A DNA stretch of 34,033 bases, taken from the NCBI GenBank assembly GCA_022562295.1, contig JADFPO010000008.1, positions 1-34,033 on the forward strand, written 5' to 3'. The notes under the pieces were generated by a model. That model was not told the origin of the DNA. It made no database searches and worked only from the letters and a program-made list of their open reading frames with translations. The position numbers and the translations under genes were made by a program. This stretch comes from Gemmatimonadota bacterium. GTDB taxonomy: Bacteria; Gemmatimonadota; Gemmatimonadetes; Gemmatimonadales; GWC2-71-9. Positions 24,625 through 33,716 of the stretch are shown here, piece after piece. Positions within the stretch are counted from its first letter, which is position 1, and each line of letters opens with the position of its first letter.

Positions 24625-25623
24625 TCAGAACACGCGCACGGCTACGGCCTTCACCGACAGAACGACGGCCGAGCCCACCGAAAGGCCCAGTTCCGCCAAC
24701 GAGTCCGGCGTGATTCGAACGATGAACTCCGGTCCCGCGTCCACCGTGAGCGTGACCCGGCCCCGTGTGTCCTCGCTGATCCGCTTTATGCGCCCGGGAA
24801 ACTGATTGCGCGCGCTGGACGGGAACGCCGACTTGCTCACGATAAAATCGTCCGGCGGCAGGGCGATGGTTGCCGGACCCGACGTATCCGTTACGACGTG
24901 AATCTCGAGGTCGCCCACCCGCACGGGTTTCGCTCCCGTCCCGGGCGGGATGTCGACTCGGAACAGGTTTTCCGGGGTCACGGGACTGGCCCGACCGCCT
25001 TCCAGCGACACCATGCGGTCCGACCAGCGATAGGCATCCTCGAGATGATGCGAGGCGAAACACACTGCCAGGCCGGCTTGCCTGACGTCGTCGAGCACCC
25101 GGTACAACCGGTTCTTCGAGGCCCTGTCGGCGGCGCTCGCGGGTTCGTCCAGCAGCAACACCCGGGGCTGGACAACCAGGGCGCGAGCCACCGCGGCTTT
25201 TTGTTTCTCACCGTCGCTGAGGGAACGGGCGTCTCGTTCGGCGAGCTCCTCGATCTCGATGGTTTGGAGGGCCTCGGTGACGCGTGTGGTGGCCTCACGT
25301 CCGCGACAACCGCGGGTCCGCAGGCCGAACATGAGATTGGATTTGACCGTGCCGCCGAACAGGAAAGGCTGCTGCTCGACCAGAGTCACCGTCCGCCGTG
25401 CGGCCAACCGATCGGCCCTGGTTCGCACCTGTTTGCCATCGAGTGTCAGCGTTCCGCGTGTCGGGGTCTCCAGGAATCCCAAAATCCGCAGTAACGTGCT
25501 CTTTCCGCTTCCGTTGGGCCCGACGAGCGCCGTGATGGTTCCGGGGGCGAACTCAATCTCGTCGACCGCGAGCACGCAACGGCCCCGGTAGTGGTGCTCG
25601 ATGTGGCGCGCGCTAAGCAGCAT
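24625..25623 (-). CDS. Tungstate/molybdate ABC transporter ATP-binding protein
   Basis: A 332-residue ATPase. Walker A is GPNGSGKST, the Q-loop region is VTLVEQQPFLFGGTV, the signature is LSDGEKQ (Asp replaces the usual second Gly), and Walker B is VLLLDEPAS followed by the H-loop SHHLEDA. The C-terminal region (about 265-332, FPGRIKRISEDTRGRVTLTVDAGPEFIVRITPDSLAELGLSVGSAVVLSVKAVAVRVF) is a TOBE/Mop-like oxyanion-sensing domain as in ModC and TupC/WtpC. It overlaps the permease gene by 11 nt. Downstream mob/moe genes support Mo or W as substrate; the TupB-like permease points to tungstate. The usual symbol would be tupC or modC. Confidence 0.9.
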   Translation of the reverse strand: MLLSARHIEHHYRGRCVLAVDEIEFAPGTITALVGPNGSGKSTLLRILGFLETPTRGTLTLDGKQVRTRADRLAARRTVTLVEQQPFLFGGTVKSNLMFGLRTRGCRGREATTRVTEALQTIEIEELAERDARSLSDGEKQKAAVARALVVQPRVLLLDEPASAADRASKNRLYRVLDDVRQAGLAVCFASHHLEDAYRWSDRMVSLEGGRASPVTPENLFRVDIPPGTGAKPVRVGDLEIHVVTDTSGPATIALPPDDFIVSKSAFPSSARNQFPGRIKRISEDTRGRVTLTVDAGPEFIVRITPDSLAELGLSVGSAVVLSVKAVAVRVF

Positions 25624-26311
25624 GCCCCCGGCCCTGAAACAACTGGAGCAAGACGTTGACCGTCAGCGCGAGACCGAACAGGACGAGTCCGAGCGCCATC
25701 GCCAGGGCGAAATCTCCCTGTGATGACGCGAGCGCGACGGAGGTGGTCAGGGTGCGCGTGTGGTATCGGATGTTGCCTCCCACGATCATGGCCGCCCCTA
25801 CTTCGGCGAGCACCCGCCCGAAAGCGACCACCACGGCGGCCAGCAGGGCAAACCGAGCTTCGCGGGCCACCGCCCAGTGAGTGGTCCAGAATCCCGCGCC
25901 CAGGGTCATAGCGGTGCGCCGCACGCGCGGGTCGATGCCCTGGACGGCGGCGGCCGTGAGGGCCGCGGCGACGGGTGCGGCCAGTATGACCTCGGCGATG
26001 ACGATTGCCCACCAGGTGTACAGCAGGCCGAGCCCGCCGAGCGGCCCGTTGCGCGTCAGCATTCCCCACGTGAGGAGACCGACGACCACCGTCGGGAATG
26101 CCAGCATCGTGTTCAGCGCCGTGATCGCTGCGCGCCGCCCCCAAAACCGAGAGGTCCCGACCAGGAATCCGACCGGTATGCCCACCGCGCACGCGAAAAT
26201 CGTCGAAACGAGCGCGATCTGGAGCGATAGTAAGGTGATGCCAAGGACTTCGGCGTCGCCCCCTAGCAGGAGCTGAGCGCCCCGCCGCAGGCCCTCAACG
26301 AAGAAATCCAA
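25613..26311 (-). CDS. Tungstate-type ABC transporter permease
   Basis: A 232-residue inner-membrane permease starting at TTG 26311. It has about five to six hydrophobic segments, such as TLLSLQIALVSTIFACAVGIPVGFLV and WAIVIAEVILAAPVAAALTAAAV. The TupB-like block AFPTVVVGLLTWGMLTRNGPLGGLGLLYT and the EAA-type loop AREARFALLAAVVVAFGRVLAEVGAAMIVGGNIRYHTRTLTTSVALASSQGDFALAMALGLVL are typical of tungstate TupB/WtpB-like permeases. No substrate-binding protein gene lies next to it; the gene just upstream (6 nt away) encodes a barrel-like exported protein instead. The binding protein must be elsewhere or unrecognised. Confidence 0.88.
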   Translation of the reverse strand: MDFFVEGLRRGAQLLLGGDAEVLGITLLSLQIALVSTIFACAVGIPVGFLVGTSRFWGRRAAITALNTMLAFPTVVVGLLTWGMLTRNGPLGGLGLLYTWWAIVIAEVILAAPVAAALTAAAVQGIDPRVRRTAMTLGAGFWTTHWAVAREARFALLAAVVVAFGRVLAEVGAAMIVGGNIRYHTRTLTTSVALASSQGDFALAMALGLVLFGLALTVNVLLQLFQGRGHAA

Positions 26312-26317
26312 CGGTCT

Positions 26318-27043
26318 TTACAACCTCAGCGCATAGGCAACGGAGAACACGAGAACCAAATGGTGCGTCCACTCCGCACTCTTTTGAATGACTGGATCCA
26401 ACAATGGCGGGTCATCCGGAGCGGCTACCGGAGTGGCAAAAAAGATGTCGGGATAATTGATCCGCCACAAAATGTCTCGCGTCTCGAAGCGCAGGTGGAA
26501 ACGACGGGTTGGGTGCCAGCGCACGCCAATCGCCGGGCCGACTTGGAATTTCGAATTGAACCGAAACACCGAGTCTTCCGGGACCGATCCCCCCAATGCC
26601 GCCCCGAGGGACGCCCCGAAATACGGCGCAAACCCGTGCCAGGTCTTGCGGCCGGTGAGGATCAAGTCGAACCCGCCGTCTACGATGAACACCCGTTGTC
26701 TCGCTGTCCCGAAAAAGCGCGTGTCGGCCGGCTCGGTGGGGTTGACGAGATTCCGCACCAGGTCCGCTCGTGCGATGGAGAGAAAAGCCACGGTGGGTGC
26801 TCCGACCGTGATGTCCCAGCGCACACCGAGCAGCGACCCGCCGGAAGGGCCCACGCCCGCTCTGCCCCTTCCACCGGTGAGGTACCCGGTCATAACGGAA
26901 ACAGCCTGCTTGATCCGCAGGTCTTTGTAGGGAGACCGATCCGGCAAGTGACCGACCTGTGCCAACACGCCGCCAGGCGCGGACAGTGCTGCCAGAAGCA
27001 GTGCCGCGGTCAGCGACGATCTCATGCGGAACCTGTCCTTCAC
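26318..27043 (-). CDS. Predicted outer-membrane beta-barrel protein
   Basis: A 241-residue exported protein from GTG 27043 (AAGGA 7 nt upstream; ATG at 27025 is an alternative). The signal peptide is SSLTAALLLAALSAPGGVLAQ. The rest alternates short beta strands and turns (GGSLLGVRWDITVG, RVFIVDGGFDLILTG, FAPYFGASLGAALGG, FQVGPAIGVRWHPTRRFHLRFETRDILWRI, HHLVLVFSVAYALRL), the pattern of small OmpA-like/OMP_b-brl barrels. No family name can be given. It lies 3 nt after gpmI and 6 nt before the ABC permease. It may simply be cotranscribed, or may serve as an outer-membrane path or sensor for the oxyanion. Confidence 0.75.
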   Translation of the reverse strand: MKDRFRMRSSLTAALLLAALSAPGGVLAQVGHLPDRSPYKDLRIKQAVSVMTGYLTGGRGRAGVGPSGGSLLGVRWDITVGAPTVAFLSIARADLVRNLVNPTEPADTRFFGTARQRVFIVDGGFDLILTGRKTWHGFAPYFGASLGAALGGSVPEDSVFRFNSKFQVGPAIGVRWHPTRRFHLRFETRDILWRINYPDIFFATPVAAPDDPPLLDPVIQKSAEWTHHLVLVFSVAYALRL

Positions 27044-27046
27044 GTC

Positions 27047-28630
27047 TCATCCTTCCCTCAGATCCCGTCCGGTCATCTCGGACGGTTGGCCAATCCCGAG
27101 CAAGCCCAAGATAGTCGGCCCGACATCGCAGAGCGCTCCTCCGGCCCGCAATGCACGCGTCCGGGAGTCTCCGAGCAACACCAAAGGTACGGGGTTTGTG
27201 GTGTGCGCGGTGTGCGGCTCGCCGTTCTGTGGGTCTACCATCAGCTCACAGTTGCCGTGGTCGGCAGTGATGATCACGGTCGCCCGGGCCTTTTCGGCAC
27301 TCCGCAACACGCGCCCCAGGCACCGGTCGACGACCTCGACTGCACTCACGGCGGCTTCTAGTACCCCGGTATGCCCCACCATGTCCCCATTGGCGTAGTT
27401 GCAGAGGATATAATCGTGGCTCCGCGCCTCGATGGCTCGGCACAATACGTCCGTGACGCCTGGTGCGCTCATCTCCGGTTTCAGGTCGTAGGTGGCCACT
27501 TGCTGCGAGTCCACCAGCAACCGCTCCTCACCCGGGAATGGAACTTCGACGCCCGCATTGAAGAAATAGGTTACATGGGCGTACTTCTCCGTCTCGGCGG
27601 TGCGGAACTGGGTCCGGCCGGCGTCGGAAACAACTTCTGCGATGCTGCGCGAGAGGGTGAGAGGCGGGAATGCTGCGGGAATGGGAAACGTCGCATTGTA
27701 TTCCGTCATCGTTGCGATCGAGATCGAAGGACGCGGACCGGTCTCGAACCCGTCGAATCCTTCGATGACCAGCGCACGTACTATCTGTCGCATGCGGTCG
27801 GCTCGAAAGTTGAAGCAGAATATTCCGTCGCCGTCACGAATCTGGGCGATGGGCGCGCCATCACGATGAACCACGAGCGGCTTGACGAACTCGTCGGTTT
27901 CGTCGCGCTGGTACGCCTGGAGGATTCCGTCGACCGGGTCGGTGACGGCGGTGCCGGTGCCGTTGACCATCGCGTCGTACGCCCGTTGGATCCGGTCCCA
28001 GCGGCGATCCCGATCCATCGCGTAATAGCGCCCAATCGCAGTTGCGATCGAGCAGCTCGTTTCGGCCGTCGAGTGCGCGGCAGCGTCTTCCACGACTTGA
28101 CGCAGGAAGCCCGCGGCCGATCGCGGTGGCGTGTCTCTCCCGTCCAGGAAGGCGTGAATGGCAACGCGCCGCACCCGGTAGCGCTTGGCCAACTCCATGG
28201 CGGCGACCAGGTGCTCGTGGGTGGCGTGCACCCCCCCTGTGCCCACCAGTCCCAAGAGGTGCAGGGTTCCGTCGCCGTCCCGGACGTTGGCGCACAGGTC
28301 ACGGAGGGCGGGGATCTGATAATATTCGGCGGAGCGGATGGACTTCGAGATGCGTACGATGTCCTGCGGGACGGTGCGTCCGGCCCCGAGGTTGATGTGG
28401 CCGACTTCGCTGTTCCCCATCTGCCCGGCGGGCAGGCCGACGACCTCTCCCGAAGCCTCGAGCAGCGTGTGGGGGGCCTGTCTCACAATGCCGTCCCACA
28501 CCGGTGTCGAGCCCAGGGCGATCGCGTTGCCGGCCTCCTGAATGCGGTGTCCCCAGCCGTCCAGCACGATCAAAACCACGGGACCGGGGCGCGCGCCGTC
28601 ACTGCCACCCATCGGGTCCCCCTTTGACAT
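27047..28630 (-). CDS. gpmI: 2,3-bisphosphoglycerate-independent phosphoglycerate mutase
   Basis: A 527-residue, two-metal enzyme of lower glycolysis that interconverts 3- and 2-phosphoglycerate. VVLIVLDGWGHR provides the first metal Asp, and LPAGQMGNSEVGHINLGAGR carries the phosphorylated Ser74. AIHAFLDGRDTPP and FCFNFRADRMRQI build the substrate domain, while YILCNYANGDMVGHTG and VIITADHGNCE supply the second metal set. The length is close to the usual 510-515 plus a short N-terminal extension. The ATG at 28630 is preceded by TAGGAGG. It is the first gene of the minus-strand run and is divergent from the SH3 gene, with only 38 nt between the starts. Confidence 0.96.
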   Translation of the reverse strand: MSKGDPMGGSDGARPGPVVLIVLDGWGHRIQEAGNAIALGSTPVWDGIVRQAPHTLLEASGEVVGLPAGQMGNSEVGHINLGAGRTVPQDIVRISKSIRSAEYYQIPALRDLCANVRDGDGTLHLLGLVGTGGVHATHEHLVAAMELAKRYRVRRVAIHAFLDGRDTPPRSAAGFLRQVVEDAAAHSTAETSCSIATAIGRYYAMDRDRRWDRIQRAYDAMVNGTGTAVTDPVDGILQAYQRDETDEFVKPLVVHRDGAPIAQIRDGDGIFCFNFRADRMRQIVRALVIEGFDGFETGPRPSISIATMTEYNATFPIPAAFPPLTLSRSIAEVVSDAGRTQFRTAETEKYAHVTYFFNAGVEVPFPGEERLLVDSQQVATYDLKPEMSAPGVTDVLCRAIEARSHDYILCNYANGDMVGHTGVLEAAVSAVEVVDRCLGRVLRSAEKARATVIITADHGNCELMVDPQNGEPHTAHTTNPVPLVLLGDSRTRALRAGGALCDVGPTILGLLGIGQPSEMTGRDLREG

Positions 28631-28668
28631 GGTTGAAGCGGCCTCCTAGAATGATCTAAGTAGAGACA

Positions 28669-29793
28669 ATGCAGCAATCTAGCCCCCCCCTTGCAGCCCT
28701 TCCAGGCTGTCTGTTGCTGGCGGTCGTGGCATCGGTCGCGCCGGTTCACGCGCATGCCCAGGACCGATACCGGGTTACTCGGCAGGAGAATTTTCGGCGT
28801 GAGGCGGGCCCGACTGCCGGGCTGTTGGCGTCCGTCAACGTGGGGACCGAAATGGTCGGGGGCGTGACTCGGGAGGGTTGGGTGGAGGTGACTCTCGAGG
28901 GGTGGATCTGGGCGCAGTCTCTCCGCAGCCTTTCCGGCCCAGAGTACGACTGGGTGGTCAATGCCCGCAGCGGCGAAAACCTGCGAGCCGAGCCCGACGG
29001 AACAATCCTCGCTCGCCTCATCAACGGATTTTGGCTGAAGGAGATCGAGGATCGCGGGAGCTGGATACGGGTTGAGCGCACCGGTTGGATGTGGGGCCGC
29101 TCTCTAGAGGTGGCACAGGTCGCTGGGCCTGCAGATCAGCCGGAACCCTCGGGGGATGGCCTTCAGCCAGAGGGCTCTTCGGGGAGCCAGCGTTCGGACG
29201 ACCGCGAGTCCCCGCCCTCACCCCCGCCCCCGGCTGAGGGGCTGCCCACCCCATCCCGCAGCGATGGCGCGGCGGGCGTTTCCGATATGGATCGCGCCGT
29301 CACGATCGGCCGGTCGACACTCCGACGGCTGCCGGATGGTGATACGACGGCGATACTCGGACCCGACTCTCCGGTACGCATCCTAGCTCGCTCCGGGGAA
29401 TGGGTACGGGTGCGGGCGGAGGGTTGGTTGCACGAGAGCGACCTACGGCCCGCTTCGGGAGACGTGCTTGTCGGGGTGAGCGGTGCAGAAGTGCGCGCAC
29501 GTCCGAGCGATTTCGAGGGACGGGTGCTGCAGTGGACGGTACAGCTGCTCGCCCTGCAGACCAGCGTCGGTCTGCGGCGCGAGTTGCCGGCGGGACAACA
29601 GTATATGCTGGCCCGCGGCCCCCTGCCGGAGGTGGGTATCGTGTACGTGCTGCTCGCCGACGAGCAGGTTGAAGAGGTCGCGCGTTTGTCTCCCTTGGCC
29701 CAACTTGTCGTTCTCGTTCGTGTCCGAGGTCGAGACGAGTACTTGGGGAATCCGATCGTCGAGTTGGTGCAAATGTCTCTGCGAAAGCCGTGA
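28669..29793 (+). CDS. Exported multi-SH3 (bacterial SH3-like) protein
   Basis: A 374-residue protein with signal peptide PGCLLLAVVASVAPVHAHAQ. Three or four SH3b-like repeats are visible: REAGPTAGLLASVNVGTEM...GWVEVTLEGWIWAQSL, VNARSGENLRAEPDGTILARLINGFWLKEIEDRGSWIRVERTGWMWGRSL, and STLRRLPDGDTTAILGPDSPVRILARSGEWVRVRAEGWLHESDL, each ending in the GW(L/M/I)(W/H) strand. A Pro/Ser-rich linker separates the second and third. The last 100 residues are a separate domain. Such proteins usually bind cell-wall peptides or act as periplasmic scaffolds. The promoter must overlap the gpmI leader; TTGAAG and TCTAAG 16 nt apart are candidate boxes. Confidence 0.82.
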   Translation: MQQSSPPLAALPGCLLLAVVASVAPVHAHAQDRYRVTRQENFRREAGPTAGLLASVNVGTEMVGGVTREGWVEVTLEGWIWAQSLRSLSGPEYDWVVNARSGENLRAEPDGTILARLINGFWLKEIEDRGSWIRVERTGWMWGRSLEVAQVAGPADQPEPSGDGLQPEGSSGSQRSDDRESPPSPPPPAEGLPTPSRSDGAAGVSDMDRAVTIGRSTLRRLPDGDTTAILGPDSPVRILARSGEWVRVRAEGWLHESDLRPASGDVLVGVSGAEVRARPSDFEGRVLQWTVQLLALQTSVGLRRELPAGQQYMLARGPLPEVGIVYVLLADEQVEEVARLSPLAQLVVLVRVRGRDEYLGNPIVELVQMSLRKP

Positions 29794-29801
29794 GGTAATC
29801 G

Positions 29802-30185
29802 ATGGACGAGTTGATGAAAGACCGAGTGTTGAGGCGACTCGACAGCTTGCCGGATGAGAAGGTTCATCAGGTGCTGGACTACATAGAGTTCCTCGAATCG
29901 AGATTCGGCGATCGTTCGGGGCCGTCGACGCTCGAGAAAATCGCCGACCGGGTGGAAGACACGATGCGTGCGGGTCGCGTGTCGGTGTCGGCCATCAAGG
30001 GCACCCGCGAGGTATTCGATGCGGCCGGGCGGGTCGTGCAAGGTATCGCTGACGCAAGCCGCACTATGATCGACGAGCTACAAGCGCCCATCAAGTCGGA
30101 CGACAAAAAAACCACCACGGTGGAGGAAAAGAAATCGGTGGACGATGGCAAGAAGGACGACGACGGTGACGCCGGGGGCGCTTGA
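29802..30185 (+). CDS. Small charged protein, DUF2281-like N-terminus
   Basis: A 127-residue cytoplasmic protein 8 nt after the SH3 gene. The first 35 residues (DRVLRRLDSLPDEKVHQVLDYIEFLESRF) match the leucine-rich 'LP.E...VLDFI.FL' pattern of DUF2281/antitoxin-like small proteins. The middle is amphipathic helix and the last 30 residues are low-complexity Lys/Asp (DDKKTTTVEEKKSVDDGKKDDDGD). No toxin gene is adjacent, so a toxin-antitoxin role is not supported. Two stacked hairpins follow. Confidence 0.78.
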   Translation: MDELMKDRVLRRLDSLPDEKVHQVLDYIEFLESRFGDRSGPSTLEKIADRVEDTMRAGRVSVSAIKGTREVFDAAGRVVQGIADASRTMIDELQAPIKSDDKKTTTVEEKKSVDDGKKDDDGDAGGA

Positions 30186-30198
30186 CCGTCGACTGAGC

Positions 30199-31746
<1,548 letters not shown>

Positions 31747-31788
31747 CCTCAGCTACCGTCTTCAGGCATTGATGGATGGAGTTTCGGA

Positions 31789-31856
31789 ATTGGAGATGTG
31801 CGGAACCAATCTCCAATCTCCGATCCCTAATCTCCAATCCCCAATCCCTACCTCCC
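31789..31856. repeat. Heptamer array and inverted repeat at the guaB/symporter junction
   Basis: Seven 7-base units run from 31808 to 31856: AATCTCC, AATCTCC, GATCCCT, AATCTCC, AATCCCC, AATCCCT and ACCTCCC. The symporter stop (cta, 31848-31850) lies within them. ATTGGAGAT (31789-31797) pairs perfectly with ATCTCCAAT (31809-31817) over 9 bp around an 11-nt loop. The left side also shows 7-base spacing (GGAGTTT, CGGAATT, GGAGATG). On the minus transcript the array is rich in GGG/GGGG runs. Confidence 0.88.
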
Positions 31857-33581
31857 CTCTTTGAGCCGTCGACGCACTTCCGCGTTCTCGATCCAAGGCT
31901 TCCTCTGGAAGTAACTATTCGACATCTCTCGAACCTGACCCGACAACATGACGAGCGCGAGGAGGTTGGGGAGAATGACGATGCCCAGGAAGATGTCGCC
32001 CAGATCCCAGGCCACCGCCGGTGCGATGACTGCGCCGGCGACGTGCATGCCGACATACACGATTTTGTACGGCATTACCGCTTTCGGTCCCCACAGGTAC
32101 GTGGCGCACCGGTCGCCGTAGTAGCTCCACGCGATGGCGGTTGAGATACCGAATAGCAGCACCGAAATCAACACGATGTAGTGTCCGAAATCGCCGATGG
32201 CCGAAAGTCCCCTGCGGAATCCGAGCATCGTCAGTGGCGCCCCGCCCTCAACCGCATCGGCGTAGAGCGTGATGTAAGTGGTCCCGTCGTTGGCCACCGC
32301 ATCGACTCCCGGATTGATGACCCCGCTGAACGGAACCGTCTGGGCTTGATCTGTAAACAACTGATCCACGATCACGTCGTGCCATGCAAAGGCTGGCTCA
32401 CCAGCGGTGATCAATTGTCTCCCGTTCTCGACGCGAACCTGTGCTGGTGCATCGCCCTCCTCGAATGAGCCGTCGGCGTTCGCCACAACGAAGGTTATGT
32501 CTCCTCCATCCATAGTAAGCTCGGACGGGACCCGCTCATTCCACACGCCCGTCATGACGATGACGAGCGCGGTCATGGTCACGATCACGATCGTATCGAT
32601 GAACGGCTCCACTAGTCCGACCACGCCCTCCGATACTGGCTCGTCCGTCTTCGCCGCTGCGTGCGCAATCGGGGCGGAGCCTTGTCCGGCCTCGTTCGAG
32701 AATAGGCCGCGGTTGACACCCCAATTCATCGTTACCAGGATCGCGCCGATTCCGGTTCCGGCTACTCCGGCTGAGGGGTTGAAGGCCTCGCGGAAGATCA
32801 GCGCGAAACTCGGAATCAGCTGATCGAGGTGGAGGAGGATGATGACGACTGCGCCAGCGACGTAGATGGCGGCCATTACCGGCGCGAGGACGCTCGTGAC
32901 CTTCCCGATGCGCGTGATGCCGCCGAGTATGACGGATGCGAGGATGGCTGCCGCGACGAGTCCGGTCACGATGTTGGGAACACCAAAGCTCGACCGCATC
33001 GTGTCGGCGAGCGTGTTCGCCTGCACGGCGTTGCCGGTGAGAAACGCCGTAGTTCCCAGCATCACGGCAAAGAAGATTGCCATCGGCCGCCACGCGGCGC
33101 CGAGCCCGGACTCGATATAGTACATCGGACCGCCCGACACGGTGCCCTCCCACTTGTGGGTGGTGGCATCGGGCGCTTGCACGTTGCGGTAGCGCTGCGC
33201 CAGAGTCACCTCGGAGAATTTGGTCGCCATGCCGAGCACCGCTGTCATCCACATCCAGAAAAGCGCCCCCGGACCACCGAAGTGGATCGCCCACGCAGCC
33301 CCCGCGATGTTCCCGATGCCGACCGTGGCAGAGAGTGCGGTGGTGAGCGCCTGAAAATGCGACACGTCGCCGGGTTCGTTGGGATCGTCGTACCGGCCCG
33401 ATGTAACTGCGAATCCGTGCATCAGGTGGCGGATCTGCACGAAGCCCAGCTTGATCGTGAGAAAGGCGCCGGCTCCCAGGAGCGCGATCACCTTGAACGG
33501 TATGGTTTCGCCCCTGAAAGGAATGCCGAAGTTGTCGATAACATTCTTTACGGCAGTGACGATCTGTTCAAGTGCGTCCAT
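31848..33581 (-). CDS. Alanine/glycine:cation symporter (AGCS family) with inserted domain
   Basis: A 577-residue inner-membrane transporter from ATG 33581 (GGAG ribosome site); the earlier ATG at 33632 gives a poor leader. The family blocks are GDVSHFQALTTALSATVGIGNIAGAAWAIHFGGPGALFWMW, ATKFSEVTLAQRYR, GGPMYYIESGLG, NWGVNRGLFSNEAGQGSAPIAHAAAKTDEPVSEGVVGLVEPFIDTIVIVTMTALVI and AWSYYGDRCATYLWG. AGCS proteins are usually 450-480 residues. The excess of about 100 lies between helices at residues 348-455 and is hydrophilic and beta-rich. Alanine or glycine with Na+ or H+ is the expected cargo. Confidence 0.92.
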   Translation of the reverse strand: MDALEQIVTAVKNVIDNFGIPFRGETIPFKVIALLGAGAFLTIKLGFVQIRHLMHGFAVTSGRYDDPNEPGDVSHFQALTTALSATVGIGNIAGAAWAIHFGGPGALFWMWMTAVLGMATKFSEVTLAQRYRNVQAPDATTHKWEGTVSGGPMYYIESGLGAAWRPMAIFFAVMLGTTAFLTGNAVQANTLADTMRSSFGVPNIVTGLVAAAILASVILGGITRIGKVTSVLAPVMAAIYVAGAVVIILLHLDQLIPSFALIFREAFNPSAGVAGTGIGAILVTMNWGVNRGLFSNEAGQGSAPIAHAAAKTDEPVSEGVVGLVEPFIDTIVIVTMTALVIVMTGVWNERVPSELTMDGGDITFVVANADGSFEEGDAPAQVRVENGRQLITAGEPAFAWHDVIVDQLFTDQAQTVPFSGVINPGVDAVANDGTTYITLYADAVEGGAPLTMLGFRRGLSAIGDFGHYIVLISVLLFGISTAIAWSYYGDRCATYLWGPKAVMPYKIVYVGMHVAGAVIAPAVAWDLGDIFLGIVILPNLLALVMLSGQVREMSNSYFQRKPWIENAEVRRRLKEGR

Positions 33582-33686
33582 TGGGGCTCCGCCGCTCAGT
33601 GATTGAAGGTCCGGGAAAATGGATGCTCGCACGGATTACAGCAAGGGCCATTGCTGCTATGCCGAGATCGGTTCGGAAGATGCGCG

Positions 33687-33700
33687 TTCGGTACCGAACC
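33687..33700. promoter_or_regulatory. 14-bp perfect palindrome in a divergent promoter region
   Basis: GTTCGGTACCGAAC is a perfect palindrome centred between the divergent symporter (start 33581) and the DHH gene (start 33717). A related half site, GGTTCGG, lies at 33671-33677. It ends 16 nt before the DHH start codon. It is a good candidate repressor site, but could also be chance. Confidence 0.4.
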
Positions 33701-33716
33701 CATTATCTTGGATAGA

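Noticed and set aside
24412-25494. 360-codon ORF on the plus strand
   Set aside because: Antisense to mobA and the ABC ATPase gene, both of which are unmistakable.
27371-28627. 418-codon ORF on the plus strand
   Set aside because: Exact antisense of gpmI; composition (Arg/Val/Gly/His-rich) and lack of motifs show it is a shadow.
29802-30185. Antitoxin of a toxin-antitoxin pair
   Set aside because: The N-terminus resembles DUF2281/antitoxin-like proteins, but no toxin-like gene is adjacent and the tail is low-complexity.
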